This document shows, piece by piece, positions 51,701 through 64,000 of a DNA stretch of 64,000 bases (within the stretch, counting starts at the first letter, position 1; the number at the start of each line of letters is the position of its first letter). The position numbers were made by a program, and so were the translations under genes. Source of the DNA: Paramarasmius palmivorus (Eukaryota > Basidiomycota > Agaricomycetes > Agaricales > Marasmiaceae); contig JAYKXP010000192.1 in NCBI GenBank assembly GCA_037176845.1, forward strand, positions 16,656 to 80,655, read 5' to 3'. The notes under the pieces are model-generated. The model ran no database searches, was not told the DNA's origin, and saw only the letters and a list, made by a program, of their open reading frames with translations.

Positions 51701-53173
51701 TCGCTGTCCATGTCGGAGCTGAACATCTTTTGTGGTCGGTGACCAAAGGAAAGGAGAAAAAAGCGGAAGCAAAGAAAAAGCTCCGTTTACATCAACGGTC
51801 TGGACTTTCAGGTACAGTACGTCATGGCGCCAAGACACGCGGCGTTTCTTCGCTTAAGCAATGGTTTCGAGTCTCGATTTCATACGTGCAACTACAGGAG
51901 AATACAGGCCACGAAACAAGATCTGTGTCAGTTAACCAGATCACCAGTACCCAGAGAAACTGCATCCGCATACGCTAGTATCAGCGCCAATCGATCGTAT
52001 TCACAGCCATCCATAAGCTTCATCTAGCGATACACATTGTACTTTCTGTACCTCTGTCCGTCCTGCTGGATGCATATCGTCCGCTCCTCATAACGGTACC
52101 AGCAATTCCAGTAATAAGCAAGTAGCCGATATCCATGCCTTTGCACATAGCATTGGGGATATATAGACCTTGAATGACCGCGTAAGCGAGTACGAAGATT
52201 TCGAGAAACATGACGGAACCATACCTTCAATAGTAGTTGAAACGTTGATTCTTCGAGTCGGCACGTTACGATGCCGTCGGATGAACAACGAGAATGGGGT
52301 GACCCCCAGGGGTTGTACGGTCTTCGCCAGTTCTTGAAGTCTTTCGTTTAATCTTACTCCTTGAGCCTTGCCTAGAATTTCCTGCGTATTAGCAAGGAGA
52401 TATCGTTAGTTCTCATGTGAAAAGAAACTCTAACCAATAAACGTACATGAGCGCCCACAGCTGTCTCTCTTTCCCCGCACCTTCCATACCGACTCCATCT
52501 GTCCCAGCCTTTCTCTTGATGTCTTTCCCAACGAGTTCGGATCCGAGCTATGGCCTTGCAAGTTCTGGTGATCTCTCATAGATTGATGAGTGACTATGAC
52601 ATGTTTCGATCGCCGACAAGCCCAGGTACGCAAAGTGCCTGAGAACTATCCCTATAGCCAGAAAAACACCAGAGACTATAGCAACGTACCCCGTCTTTCC
52701 CTAATTTCAAGCCCTTCCAGCATCTTTTATTTGAAATTATGGCATATTCTCTACTGGGGCTGCAGAGGTGTATTGAGCTCAATGACTACCCAAAAAATGT
52801 GCCATGAGAGAAGAAACATACCAATATATCCCAGGGTTCGTTTGATTTTTTACTTTTACTTGGTAGGTGAGAAGGAAAGAAAAAGAGGGAAAAGCGGAAA
52901 AAAGAGTGATACTTGTCCGACGTCGTGGTTCGGGATCAAGAAGCTGTCGACATCGTTTCCCACGACGATAAGACTTCCTTTCACACCGACCAGCTCGCTT
53001 CCCTTGTCGGCTCTCTGTCTGGTGTCCCTTTCAACAGATACTCTTTTGAAAGCTCGCTTTGAACAGTAACAGCAAAGGATAGGCGCTGAGATAACTCCCA
53101 AGAACAACATACGGCTCCATTCCACTCTACAGCTACCTACAGCTGGTTGTCCAGTAACTGGAATCGCTTGCAA
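51690..53173 (-). pseudogene. Left arm of a decayed inverted duplication (family F/G)
   Basis: Matches 60450-61945 in reverse. On the minus strand an upstream exon-like frame reads RMLFLGVISAPILCCYCSKR (membrane-like), then GSLIVVGNDVDSFLIPNHD. A later segment reads MFLEIFVLAYAVIQG and YIPNAMCKGMDIGYLL. On the plus strand at 51710 a short frame begins MSELNIFCG. Stops and shifts differ between the two arms. The family is unknown. It could be a spliced gene or a pseudogene pair. Confidence 0.35.
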
Positions 53174-56100
53174 GGACTTTATCGAGAACGTTGAGCCTGG
53201 AAACTTTATTCCGGGGACTGATCTTTCACTTTGAGGGCATCAATTCTTCTTGTCGGACATGAGGAGTACTGAGATCATGCATCCATATCTCTTTCTGCTC
53301 CATTTCCTCGTCCATGTATACCTAAATTCACCCTATCTCCTGGACATTCTTGCTACTCTCCTTATCCCAGAGCACTATGTATCTTGCTTTCTCTAAAACT
53401 ATGTGTTACCTTTTGTATCGACGTACTCTCCGGCCAGTTTCGACTATCCGACACCTTTCCTAGTCAAGATACAGCTCCACTCTGAGAGAGACACCTAACC
53501 TTTCAATATCCCGCCTCGGACGTTTTGTCGTACTTCTCTTCTAGCTTGGGTATCTCGCTCGTTTCTAGTAAAGTCGTATCAAGCATTTCATGTCGGAAGG
53601 GCAGCAGAATGCTGATGATTCAATTCGTTGGGAATAAACGTATTTGGATTGGCGATGGTGCTATCAAGAATGTTTCGAGCGTTGCAATACTTTGTTGAGT
53701 ACACAATACGTCCTGTTTCTCAATGTTACCTATTCAAAATCATCTATCTTCTGAAAATCTCGACTCTCCAGTCGATCTACGCTCTTCAGGCCATGACGAG
53801 CGTCCATTCTCCGAGACACGGATAATTTCGATACCTCGAGACGGTTCTCAACCCGTTATCTGTCGAGTGTTCGTTGCCATCGCTTCTGGAGAGCTCTTAA
53901 CTGGCATTTTATGGCGCAAAGGCAACAGATCCCGATCTCGTGGCTGCCCCGTCATCTCAGGGGTATCTTGATTTGTTGCGAGTGAACGAAATCTGCAGTG
54001 TCGAAGAAATTCATCGAGGACAACAAATGTCAGGGTTCTGCTTGATTGAGAGACATGTGAGTAACTACATGAGTACTCGTTCATCGCGCCTCGCAAAAGG
54101 CATGAATAAACACCTGTAGGCTGGGTTCTTGCCTAACGCAACTGAATTAGCGTCTAGAGCAAAGGGGAGGTACAGAAAGTAATATATCTGCACTAGGAAG
54201 CGTCGGTCGTCCAGTTTCATCCATATGGACATGAGAACATGTACGAGATAGTCATGGGAGCGGGATCGGAAGCTCGCAAGGCTAGCGAAAAGTAGCTCTC
54301 ATATTTAGGTCCCTACTTTTCTTGTTCTTGGCCGTGAATGTCTGAACATACTGACATGAACAATGCATTATTCAGTTTCTCGAGGAACTGCTAGTGTTTC
54401 AACAGTTTACCAAGACTATGTTGGTTCTTGGGCAAGCACAAGCAACCCGATAAGATGAAACCTTAGGTGAGTGGTTGAGGCGTTCAGCATTCGTCAAGTT
54501 AACACCACATTGAGGTTCTCTATCCAGAAGGGAAAAATCACAGGCTGCGTCAGTCAGACATCAAGGGCAACAACATACCCGCCGTATCTTGATATATCCC
54601 AATAAATCGGGGTCGGTAATACCCGTTCCAGCAAGATATCAGCGAGCAAGGTACGTTGTTCTCAAAGTTGGTTATCGGAACATGTTTTAGCTTCGATCAA
54701 CGTGCGTTAGTGTGGTAACACAACCTCAAGAATGGCAAGACGACAGTTTGATCGCGGAAGCTTTGTTTTGGATACTGTCAGTGGAGTACTGTGAGTCTAG
54801 ATGAATGAAGAACAATTGTGAACGCACCTAGGATAGCGGGAAGAAACACCGAACAATCTTTGTTTGAAGCTGAGAATGTATCAAGTTGTTTAGCCTGAGT
54901 TTGCCTGACCAACGAAGTAGTCGAAGCTGAGAGTGCCCGACAGCAAATTACAAAGGATGACGCTCACAGGGATATCAATCATGTCTCCCGCATCCGAAGC
55001 ATTAAAAGTGCCGAACTGACAGTGATCTACGTGGAATCCCGACCATGAGAACGGCAATTGGACATAGAGAATAGGTATCGCTTACTGTCAGGTCGACCGA
55101 GCACGTTACTAAACGAATACAACGCCATTCGATTCATAAGCCAAGGCTTAGGTTTGGCATATATCAATGTAAACGATAGCCTTGTGTAAACATGTCAGTA
55201 TGTGAAAGCGACAAGTTGAACCTCATCCGGCTTAGCAAATTGAGGATGGCGCCAGATTCAACAAGAGAGCTAGCGTATATGTCCTTTGAGTTTGCCAAGA
55301 CAGTTCAGCATGTTACTCTGGCACAGGGTGTTTTGATTTCGAGGCAAGTGTGAGCTCGAGGATAGATAGGGAAACGGGATACGAGATGAGTGATACCAAG
55401 TCCAGAAAACTCAAATGTGGCGCATCAAGGACAAGACAGATGGCATCGACCAAAACTTATGTTTCATTACAAAGAATAAATCCTAGATGTATTCATTGCG
55501 TAAGAAAAGAGTACGTACATCGAACCCAATCTGCAGATAGTCGTATACTGAAAGATCCCTGGAACACTCGCCGTTGACCTTTGGCGTGTGCCGAGGGAGA
55601 TGACCGAGCATATGGGCGAGATCAAGATGCTCTTGTTCAAATACTATAGTTGCCGAGTCAGTACCCAGAGATCGATGTCAGCTAGAAAGCGACGCATGGG
55701 TGAACGAGCACAGAACTATGTTGCACTAACAATGAAGTGTATTCAAAGTCACTACACGTATGACGGATAAAATGATTCGGAGCCACGGTTCATCGAGGGA
55801 GACCAGGTGTAAGCATACCTCGACCTCGGAATCAGCCTCGAATCGCCCACCCCATACTCGATGATAACACTCGGTGAGACGTCACGGGCCTGAGAGTGAT
55901 CAAATATCTGTGACGGCAAGTACAGCAATCGGAATGGCGACACTTACCGCGATTCAGGGATTCTGTCCCATAACAAAGACGACTGAACTGTGCCAGACTT
56001 GACGATTGTATTACCACCCCTCGAACTATCATGATATCAAAGCGAGAACACAAACTAGAGATGAGAGCGTACCTTAGATAGCCACCCGAGCGGGATAAAG

Positions 56101-57000
56101 AAACAGCAACGATGACCCATGGTGAAGATGGCGTAGCATAGAAGCTCTTATATGTAATATGTATCTATCTAGATAACATGAACACGAGCTGCACGAACAA
56201 CAGATAACAAACGTACCTGAACACTTTATCATTCTTGAATCACGAGCTCAGCTTTAGAACAAGCGTCTGCACGTCTAAAATCCAAGAGATGCTAATCATA
56301 CTTGTTAGGATTAGGAGAGTATGTGGATAAGTAACGGCCAAAGATGATACGACTCGTGGTAGCTCTTGCCCCGCTACCCAGATCAAGATAGACATGCCCC
56401 TTCATTCGATGGAACGACGACATCGATGAACTTGGGCAATCGGAGTAGAACCCCCTTACTAGCATAATAGACAGCTGAGTTATGGATGCACATTAGAACC
56501 GCAGTTCAAATGATCAAGAGACCTGAGAAATAGTGTGGTTGTTGTAAGTATGGATAGTACACCGGCAATGTCGCAGCGACGTACATAGGCTCGTGACAGA
56601 ACCATGTTACGACAGGGTTTTCTCTCCCTCGTACTTGGAACACTAGAATTCAGTCCTCCAGTTGACTGAGCGAGAATCTGCGGAAGAGTAAAGACAAGCT
56701 GAGTATAACAATTAGATGAACAAGAGAGCTAACACCTACCTTCACGGGCTTGGCCACCAATATCAGGGTAGCGAGTTAACCATAGTGCGAAGACCGGCCA
56801 AATGGTTGATAGACTCTGGCTGCCAGGCTGTCGAGGAAGGCGAGATGAATATCTCAAGTTCGAGCCTTGATTCAAGGATACAATAGCAGCAGAGGTATAG
56901 CAGTGGGATGCGTGTTGGAGTTTTAGCTCTCGTGCGAAGGAAGAATCACACATTGGACGTACACGAACAGAGGTCTGTCTCCATACCGATGATCTCTTTC
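53174..57000. other. No confident gene
   Basis: Several minus-strand donor-like sites (complements of GTAAGT or GTACGT near 55089, 55944, 56070, 56214) hint at a former spliced gene facing left. I could not join exons in frame, and no domain is recognised. Confidence 0.35.
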
Positions 57001-57330
57001 CCCACTCAACGTGCTCAACCTTCCTCTTGACGCTCGACAGCAACTACCAATGCATGAACGAAAACAACCCAAGGATGTACCTCAGACAAAAGGCTAGAGA
57101 AAAGCTCAAGTATCAGCGAGGGAATGAGCCACGAAAGAAAAACTCACGAGGAGATACAGTGACCCATCTCGGTCACCAATAATTGGCGAAGAGAAGAAGA
57201 AAAAAGGAACAAAGGTTTGATGGTCCTCATGGTCGCAGTACAAGACGTTGTCAGCGTCATTTCCCACGACGTCAACGCTTCCTTTGTCACCACCACGACT
57301 CCGGGGTCAATTCGGCTATTTCATTAGCTG
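57000..57330 (-). pseudogene. Third fragment of family F
   Basis: The minus strand reads GSVDVVGNDADNVLYCDHED, parallel to GSLIVVGNDVDSFLIPNHD of the left arm, followed by a segment similar to the next part of the arm (GGGGAAAGAGATCATCGGTA). It adjoins a 104-codon frame (56729-57043) without a recognised domain. Confidence 0.35.
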
Positions 57331-60300
57331 CCTTCTCTTCGCTTCGACCATGTTTCTATCAGATAACCTCGAGGCATTCTTCCGTCCTCGTCCACATTGA
57401 CATATCCGGCCAATCGAAAACCTTGGAGATGATTGTTTGAGTTCCAGCTTCGAAAGGATATCGAACCTGTGGATACAGTATCTATCTTCGTTCGCTATTC
57501 GGAATAGGTACGGCGAGTCACCTCCTGTGTAGAGAGACAATAGCAGTCGGAGTCGAGGAGTATCATGACATGCCTCACTTCTGGTATGTTGAACTCTGTG
57601 CACTGGGTACAACTCACTTCGGAGACTTTAGGCATGCACTCTTGACCCCTTGGCCAAGATTCCAGCGTTCGTGGATTGTGAATATGTTTCATTGGGATTC
57701 GAGTCTGAAATATAGCTATGGGGATTAAAGCGAGGTCAATTTGGGATTATGCGGATCTGGATTACTCACTTGAGCTATAACGGCTAGCTCTGATACCTGC
57801 AGGACACTTGAGGATTTAGTCTTGGTCGCGTACTCATTCTGACCTGAGAAGATAACTGACGAGTCAATGAGTCGATGATTCAATGTGATATGCTACTTGG
57901 ACCTTCAACGTGAACAAAGAGGCTGAGAAGGTACCGTCTCGTGTTGGTCTCGTGCGTTCCAAGCCAGATTATCGTGGCACCAATCATTTGTTCAATTACT
58001 TGCTTCGGTGCAAGGTATCCGAGTCAACACCGTCAGCAATCACAAAACCAGCTCAAAAAAAGTGATAGCAGCTCACATGTAGATGGAGTTATTCTTTGTA
58101 GGCACGCATCCCGCAAAATGGACAGAGCCACGCTGAAAGAAGAGAAGGGATACGCAGATCTGATTTCTGCGAGATCTTCTAGGGCGAAAAGATAAAAAGA
58201 TAAGCACGGGATAGAGCATCAAAAGGAAAGGCATCATTCACCGAGCCCACAATGAATGTTTTAAGTACAGCTATAACAACTGATTGACCCTGATTGCGAG
58301 AAAAGAGAACGTATCTATAGCGCAAATATCGCGTGTACGAGCTATACAAGGAACAGATCCTCAAAGCAGCAGCTTCAGCGGGTAATGGTACGAGTCTCGA
58401 TCAGCGAGTGTAGCGAGGTCAATAGCAACGCCTCAGGCGCCATATACTGTGATGCAAAGCTCAGAACACGAGAGGGGACGTTCAGCCGCGCTGTACGTCG
58501 TCATGGAGCTGCTAGCGTTTGAGCATTCCGTAGTTGGGAGCAAGGATAATGCCTACTGCTTCGACACGTCAAAAGGTAGAAGACTATGGCGACTTTAGCC
58601 CTGGGACATCGTATGAATGATATGAAGCCTTACCAATGACATTGTAGCGTTCAGCGTTTGATACAGTATTGCCGGGACGAGGCTCTGGACAGGAAAGTCA
58701 GAAAATGATCGTACCTAGGACAGCCCACAAAGGAGGATAGCGTACCGACGAGAAAAAAAGATGGTATGGTATTTCTGGTTCGAATCAATGGGCCCTGTTC
58801 CTGCGAGGTTCGATCCGGTGGAACAAAATCTCGACGAAGGAGTGCCGGTTTGACCTGTGATTTTTGATCTAAATATGGTAGACCTACAATTGTTGAGAGA
58901 TTGCAAGCTCTGTCCATCTCCGAAAGCTCAAGGTTGCCCTATCGATACGAATTCACAAGAGATGGAACAAAATGATTCTATTCAAACAATCAGCGACAAA
59001 GATACGGAATACAAACAATAAGAATGAATCATGACTGAGTATATAATGAATACGAAAACGGACGAACAAAATGTGCAGTCGTACCACTTGAAGAGAACAT
59101 CAGCTAATCAATTCATCGTCAATCAAAAAGAAAACATACCTCAATCACCCAATATGCGGGATGAACGTAGTCCACTCAATATCCTGATACGCACTCATCG
59201 GAAGATCCCTCAGCGCCATAAACGCATAACATACGTCAGGAGGCTAACGCATAACCGAAACGGTCACGAAATGGAGGCTAATATTTATTGTACTTTCGGG
59301 TAGCATCATGGCATAATTGAGAACTGGAGTCGGCTGAAGATCTCAAGCATCATCAATTTAACACCACGCCTTACTGCTGTTCGATTCCTGTGTTCTCATG
59401 TGCTCAGTAATCGCCATGCTTGGATTGGTTTGCTGTTGGATTCGCCTACGACTCGAGCGCTGTTCCATGACTATCATACATGAATAGAACTGGGAAAGGA
59501 ACACTTCCTGTTGCCTCATTGCTTACCCTTTGCTGAGACGCTAATGTACTCGCGTAGATTAGGCCAGAGCCTACGCATTAGCTCATTCTTTTCTCCAATG
59601 AGGGACAACTCGTATAGATGGGGATCACATAGCTCATAGCCGCAACAAAACAAAGTATTTCCTGAGATGGTCGGGCGGCTACGAGACCGGATTCCACGGT
59701 CGTATCAAAAAAATCCCTCCTACGCTACCTTTTCGTCATAAAGAGCTATCCAGAGGAGCTGGCAACGAACACTGGACAAACTACAAGTTGCGAACCATCC
59801 TTGAGGTATTGATATTATCGCTTTCGCGGAGACTGAACATTCATCATGATTTTCAAAGGCTTGGATGCAGTGGAAAGTCAAGACTTGCGGAACGGAGCAT
59901 GATTTTGAAGAGGTAATACAAAGAGGCTCAGTGACTCGGAGTAACAGGATGTGTTGTGTTCAATAAATTATCGTGATACTAGAAGCATTGCTCGATAGCA
60001 TCATACAAAATTCAAATACGTTCTTGAATCACAAAGGATTGAATCTGAAATCATTGGCATTCCGCTGCCTTTTTGGCGTGAAATGCACGATACGCCTTTC
60101 CTAGAAGTGATCAAAACAAATGGGAAGCAGGACGAAACGTTCGAGTCGGGGTGTTGAAGGTTTATGCGCCTCTCGCAGAATGGGAGAGGCGTAGTCGGAA
60201 AGTCGAAAGTACGTGCCTTTGAAAGGATAACACGAAGAGGTTCAGAGCAAGAGAAGCTGTTCAGGGATCGGATGCAGCAAGTCACAAGAAAGACCTGGAG

Positions 60301-60449
60301 ATGGCGTGTGCATAAAACAGGATATCACTCAGAAAGAAGCTAGATATGGCGGGGTCTCGGTAGTACTTTGTGTGTCCGATAACCAGAATAGCACCCTTGA
60401 AGTGAAAGACCGGTCCACAGAACGAAGATGCCAGGCTCAACATTCGAGA
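57331..60449. other. No confident gene
   Basis: Minus-strand frames at 58179-58364 and 58651-58917 have hydrophobic stretches, but no consistent gene model was found. Confidence 0.4.
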
Positions 60450-61945
60450 TCAAGTCCTCGTGAGTGGCTGGATAATCATCCGAAGGTAGTTGTAGAATGG
60501 AATGGAGCGGAGTGGTGCGTTCTTGGGATCTGAAAGGAAAGTATCTTGATTTGAAGTGTTATCCTAGTTTCCATCCTTTATTGTGACCATTCGAAACGAT
60601 CTTCCAGAGAAGCATCTAATGAGAAGAACACTCAGCCAAGGATAGAACCGAGCCGATCATGGTGGTGCGAAAAGAAGCGTTATCGTCGTGGGAAACGATG
60701 TCGACAGCTTCTTGATCCCGAACCACGACAACGATTTCTTTTTCTTCTCACCTACGGCATGAAAATTCAAATGATCTGCAGGATCCTATGGTACGTTGCC
60801 TCTTCCATGGCACATTACTTCGATAGTGGTTGAACTCATGTCACTTCCAGTAGAGGATCTTCCCTGGTCGCCCAAAGATGCTGGAAAGGGATTTTGGAAA
60901 GGGCTGCACGTTGATGGATACTGAGGGAAAGACCTGGTGCGTTGTCGTGCTCTCATGGTATCCAATGCGTGCTGACTATGGGGACAGTTTTCAGGCAGTT
61001 TGTATACCTGGGCTTGTCGGTGATCGAAACAAATCATAGTCATTCACCAATGTACGAGTACCCATCATCACTTGGAGATCCACAGCTTGGATCCGAACGC
61101 GTTGGGAAAGGCATCAAGATGAAGGTCGGGACAGATAGAGTCGATATTGAACGTGGGCGCAAAGAGAGAGCTTAGGTATCGGAGGGCATACGTACGTTTC
61201 CCGTTTGGGCTTTCCTTTTGCATGATCATGATAACTAACGATATCCCCTTGCCGATACGTAGGAGCTTCCGGGCAATACTCAAGCACTCAAGGAGCAAGA
61301 CTGAAAGAAGGGCCTCATGAATCGGTCAAGACTGTATAGCCGCCATAATTCATCCCATCTTTGTTATTCATTCATCCGAGGCCATCGTAACGCCCCCCGA
61401 CTCAAAGAATCAACCACTGTTGAAGGTATGGTCTTGCCGTGTTTCTCGAAATCGTGCTCACTTACGCGGTTATTCAAGGTCCATATGTCCCCAATGCTGT
61501 ATGCAAAGGCATAGATCCCGGGTACTTCCTTGTTACTGGAACGACTGATATCGGAATGAGAAGTGGGCGATATGGATACTGCAGGAAGGACAGAGAGTGT
61601 GTATTGCCAGGTGGAGCTTCGCGGATGGCCAATCGACTGGCTCTGATACTATAGGCGCATGTAGCTTTAAGGACTGGATAGTGGCACTCTAGTTATGGGA
61701 CAAAGATGGTGTTTCGTAGCCTGTATTCTCCCGTGGTTGTATGTGAATTTGGGAATCGAAACCATTGCTTGAACGAGGAGACGCGTGTCTTGGCGCCATG
61801 ACGTAGGGTGCCTGGAAGTCTAGAACCTTGTCATAAGCGGAGCTTTTTTTTTTCCTCCGCTTTTTTCACTTTCCTCTGCTCTGCGTCGACGAAAAGGACC
61901 ACAAAAGATGTTCAGCTCCGACATGGATAACAACTACACGCGACT
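60450..61945 (+). pseudogene. Right arm of the decayed inverted duplication (family F/G)
   Basis: Reverse-complement counterpart of 51690-53173. The plus strand reads VIVVGNDVDSFLIPNHD near 60690, GSERVGKGIKMK near 61100, and MFLEIVLTYAVIQG and YVPNAVCKGIDPGYFL near 61450. The minus strand at 61924 begins MSELNIFCG like the left arm. Frames are broken between blocks. Confidence 0.35.
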
Positions 61946-63229
61946 ATCGCGCCGAATACACTCGCCAATCCATCCTCAAAGTCAACCAGGCAACCACCAG
62001 ACTACGAGGTTCCCAAATTCCACCATTTTGCTCCTCTTCACACCGCGATTTTTATCCTCCGACTCCTCCTAAATATGCTCTCCTAATTTTGTCTCCTCAT
62101 CAAGGGCCTCCTCCCTTCCCCTCATAGCTGCGAATCTCCTACAAGAACGACGTCATCCCTCGACAACCGACTCCTCCACACGTTCCCCTCAATGTGACTG
62201 ATTATACGTTCGCCTTGGATAAAGACGCATGTGGTCTGTTCCTACTATTCTCCTTTGTGCTCATCTTCCACGTAGATTAATCCACAACCAACGTTCCTCA
62301 ACTATCAAAAAACGCAGTGTAAATCTCGCACTCTTCAGGAGACGAAGAGACGGAGAAGAGGCTTGATGTCAATGTCCAACGGGCTGTCGTTCTCTGTAAG
62401 CGTTCCTTCGCTGCTCCTCCCTTTGCCTTCACCCATTCTGCTCCTCCGCTACTCAATTTTACGCTCACAAAACGCGGCTTGCAGTTCCTAGCACGATACC
62501 CTCAACTTCCCCGTCGCTGATGGCATGAGATCCCGTGCAAATACGATTCATTTGGCGTTTTAGCAACATACTACTGAAGAAGTCATGTAGGTATGTAGCA
62601 ATCGATCTGGACCTATCCCTTTGGCGCTCTGCCCCCTGTCCCATTTCAGTTCATTCATCCTTCCGTCCGGTTTCCGCCATGATTTCTTGCGCCAACGACA
62701 ATATTCGGCCTACTCTCGCATCCCCCGGCTTATATCTCTTTTTCTTCCATTTATCTTCATTCTGAAGCTAACCTTCTTCCACGTGTCAGCTTCAAGCAAC
62801 GAATCAAACAACAGATCTCTATGGACCTTTTATCTCTGGGATGGGGAGAGTCTAGGCATTGACTAGCAGAGACAAGGTAAGTTTCCGAATATCTTCTTCA
62901 TCGAAATATCCAGTGACGATATGGCGTTGTAGGCCTACCCCATTGTTAATCTTTCGTGCCAACTTGAACCTTGAAGCCATCACGCCAACCAGAAAGCTCT
63001 AAACTACATTCCTCGGACTCGGCGCCCCATGTAACATGTCTAGGCGGTCACAAACGATCAATCCACGCGACTAGGACATCGTGCTCGTGTTAGCGCTCCC
63101 CCTGAAACCACATTGCCGCATCACCCTTGGCACGCAACATGTATGGGCTCTCCATGGCCGATGCACTGGTTGTGTGAATGTATGTTTTCGTATTGCTTGC
63201 TTGCTCGCCTACTAATACAATCTCCTACA
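61946..63229. other. No recognised gene
   Basis: Pyrimidine-rich sequence with short frames only. Confidence 0.45.
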
Positions 63230-63660
63230 GTCACGGATTATGATACCACGATAATAGCTACTCGTTCAACACCATACGATCAAGGTTGGAGGCAAGTGGT
63301 ATCCTTTTCGTTCATCGATTCGCTATACTTACATTATCTTTGCTAGTACTTGGGTTGACCCAGTATGAAGTGATTACAAGACACGGAACGACAACCTCTC
63401 AGTGCTTGAACCATGCAAAGCCAGGTACGTCTAGCATAGGTTTTTCTCGGTGTATCTTGCTCACAATGCGACGCCACAGTTCTTGACATGACAGTCATCG
63501 TCAAAGGCACCAATCGTCCGTATGTCGGTACTCCTTTGTTCGTTCAATTGATTCGTTACAGTTAAGACTAACTAATAATCTATCTACTTCCCCAGCTTTA
63601 AAAACCACCGGCGATACTCCGCAAGCTCCTAGTTGGCGGTTCTTTCTGAACGAAAGATCT
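63230..63660 (+). CDS. Possible spliced gene fragment, unknown
   Basis: Exon-like segments with splice borders: TDYDTTIIATRSTPYDQGWRQ before 63300, LGLTQYEVITRHGTTTSQ near 63355-63425 ending at a GTACGT donor, then LDMTVIVKGTNRP from about 63480 after a CACAG acceptor. The first junction is not clean. No domain is recognised. Confidence 0.25.
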
Positions 63661-64000
63661 CCGTTGTACTACATTCGTTGGCATACAGTCAGTTATCTCA
63701 TTCTTGTAATGCCATGAATCCGACATTGAACAATAATTCGAAAGACAGCGGCGCGACTGCTCCCAGAAGCGAGGTTAAATCCATTTTCCTGTAATTGAAG
63801 CAAGTGTTCACCAGAAAAAGCAGTTCCAAATCAGACCCTGTTGCAATCCCATAGCTTTCATGGGCAGTTTGAACCTGAAAACCAGACAAATCGTGACTGA
63901 ACCTATCGATTTGGACGAACGGAGCTCGCCTTCGGAAGAGATAATGTTCGAAGAGAATATGTGCCAGCTAAGAGGTAAATGAAATAGCCGAAATAGACCC
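63661..64000. other. No recognised gene
   Basis: A short minus-strand frame at 63698-63889 has no recognised domain. The window ends here. Confidence 0.4.

Noticed and set aside
1..64000. CRISPR arrays, bacterial operons or a reverse transcriptase
   Set aside because: No spaced-repeat array, no ribosome-binding-site operons, and no RT catalytic motif was seen; the window is eukaryotic.

Overview
The window looks like a gene-poor, repeat-rich accessory stretch of an Agaricomycete (mushroom-forming basidiomycete) nuclear genome. The evidence is short 50-60 nt introns with GT..AG borders, a Zn2Cys6 regulator family, a basidiomycete-type sesquiterpene synthase, an Ngaro/DIRS tyrosine-recombinase element, and CytB/volvatoxin-like genes, a family known in mushrooms. 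There are no bacterial features. Most of the sequence is non-coding or decayed. What is recognisable falls into a few gene families that recur through the window.

Layout. 1-3.6 kb holds palindromic repeats with an 81-bp period and tRNA-Glu relics. 3.7-7 kb holds a CytB-like gene (3695-4526) followed by a Zn2Cys6 gene (5359-6279). A relic of an Ngaro Gag gene lies at 9.7-10.3 kb (minus), then a second Zn2Cys6 gene (10648-11346) and a five-exon proline/glutamine-rich gene, here called family B (13615-14514). At 17.5-19.8 kb the CytB-Zn2Cys6 pair recurs inverted, with the CytB copy reduced to a relic. A six-exon sesquiterpene synthase lies at 21657-23025 (minus) and a small secreted cysteine-rich protein at 25303-25635. 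A decayed repeated gene fills 26.6-28.5 kb between a tRNA-Glu relic and an apparently intact intron-containing tRNA-Gln (28535-28628). A complete Ngaro-like element that lacks reverse transcriptase occupies 29416-33404. It is followed by a cassette of family B, CytB-like, a membrane-protein gene and Zn2Cys6 (33.6-40.1 kb), an unknown multi-exon gene (41098-42401), and a shortened cassette with only family B and Zn2Cys6 (45-48.5 kb). From 49 to 64 kb no gene is certain. The main structure there is a decayed inverted duplication (51.7-53.2 and 60.45-61.94 kb) with a third fragment near 57 kb.

How it fits together. The Zn2Cys6 genes encode small DNA-binding proteins (about 220-306 aa) that appear to lack the usual fungal regulatory middle domain. 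They travel with family B and CytB-like genes as a modular unit that has been copied, inverted and trimmed. Four of five Zn2Cys6 promoters carry an exact TGAAACA motif, the Ste12 pheromone-response core in yeast, 76-103 bp before the ATG. The two type-B copies share a 146-bp upstream block that is identical although their coding regions differ. The most unusual locus is the Ngaro-like element: it has intact Gag and tyrosine-recombinase frames, no reverse transcriptase, identical split repeats, and a row of seven TTCG/CTC-loop hairpins with compensating stems. Exon borders were read by eye from splice motifs, frame continuity and comparison of paralogues.
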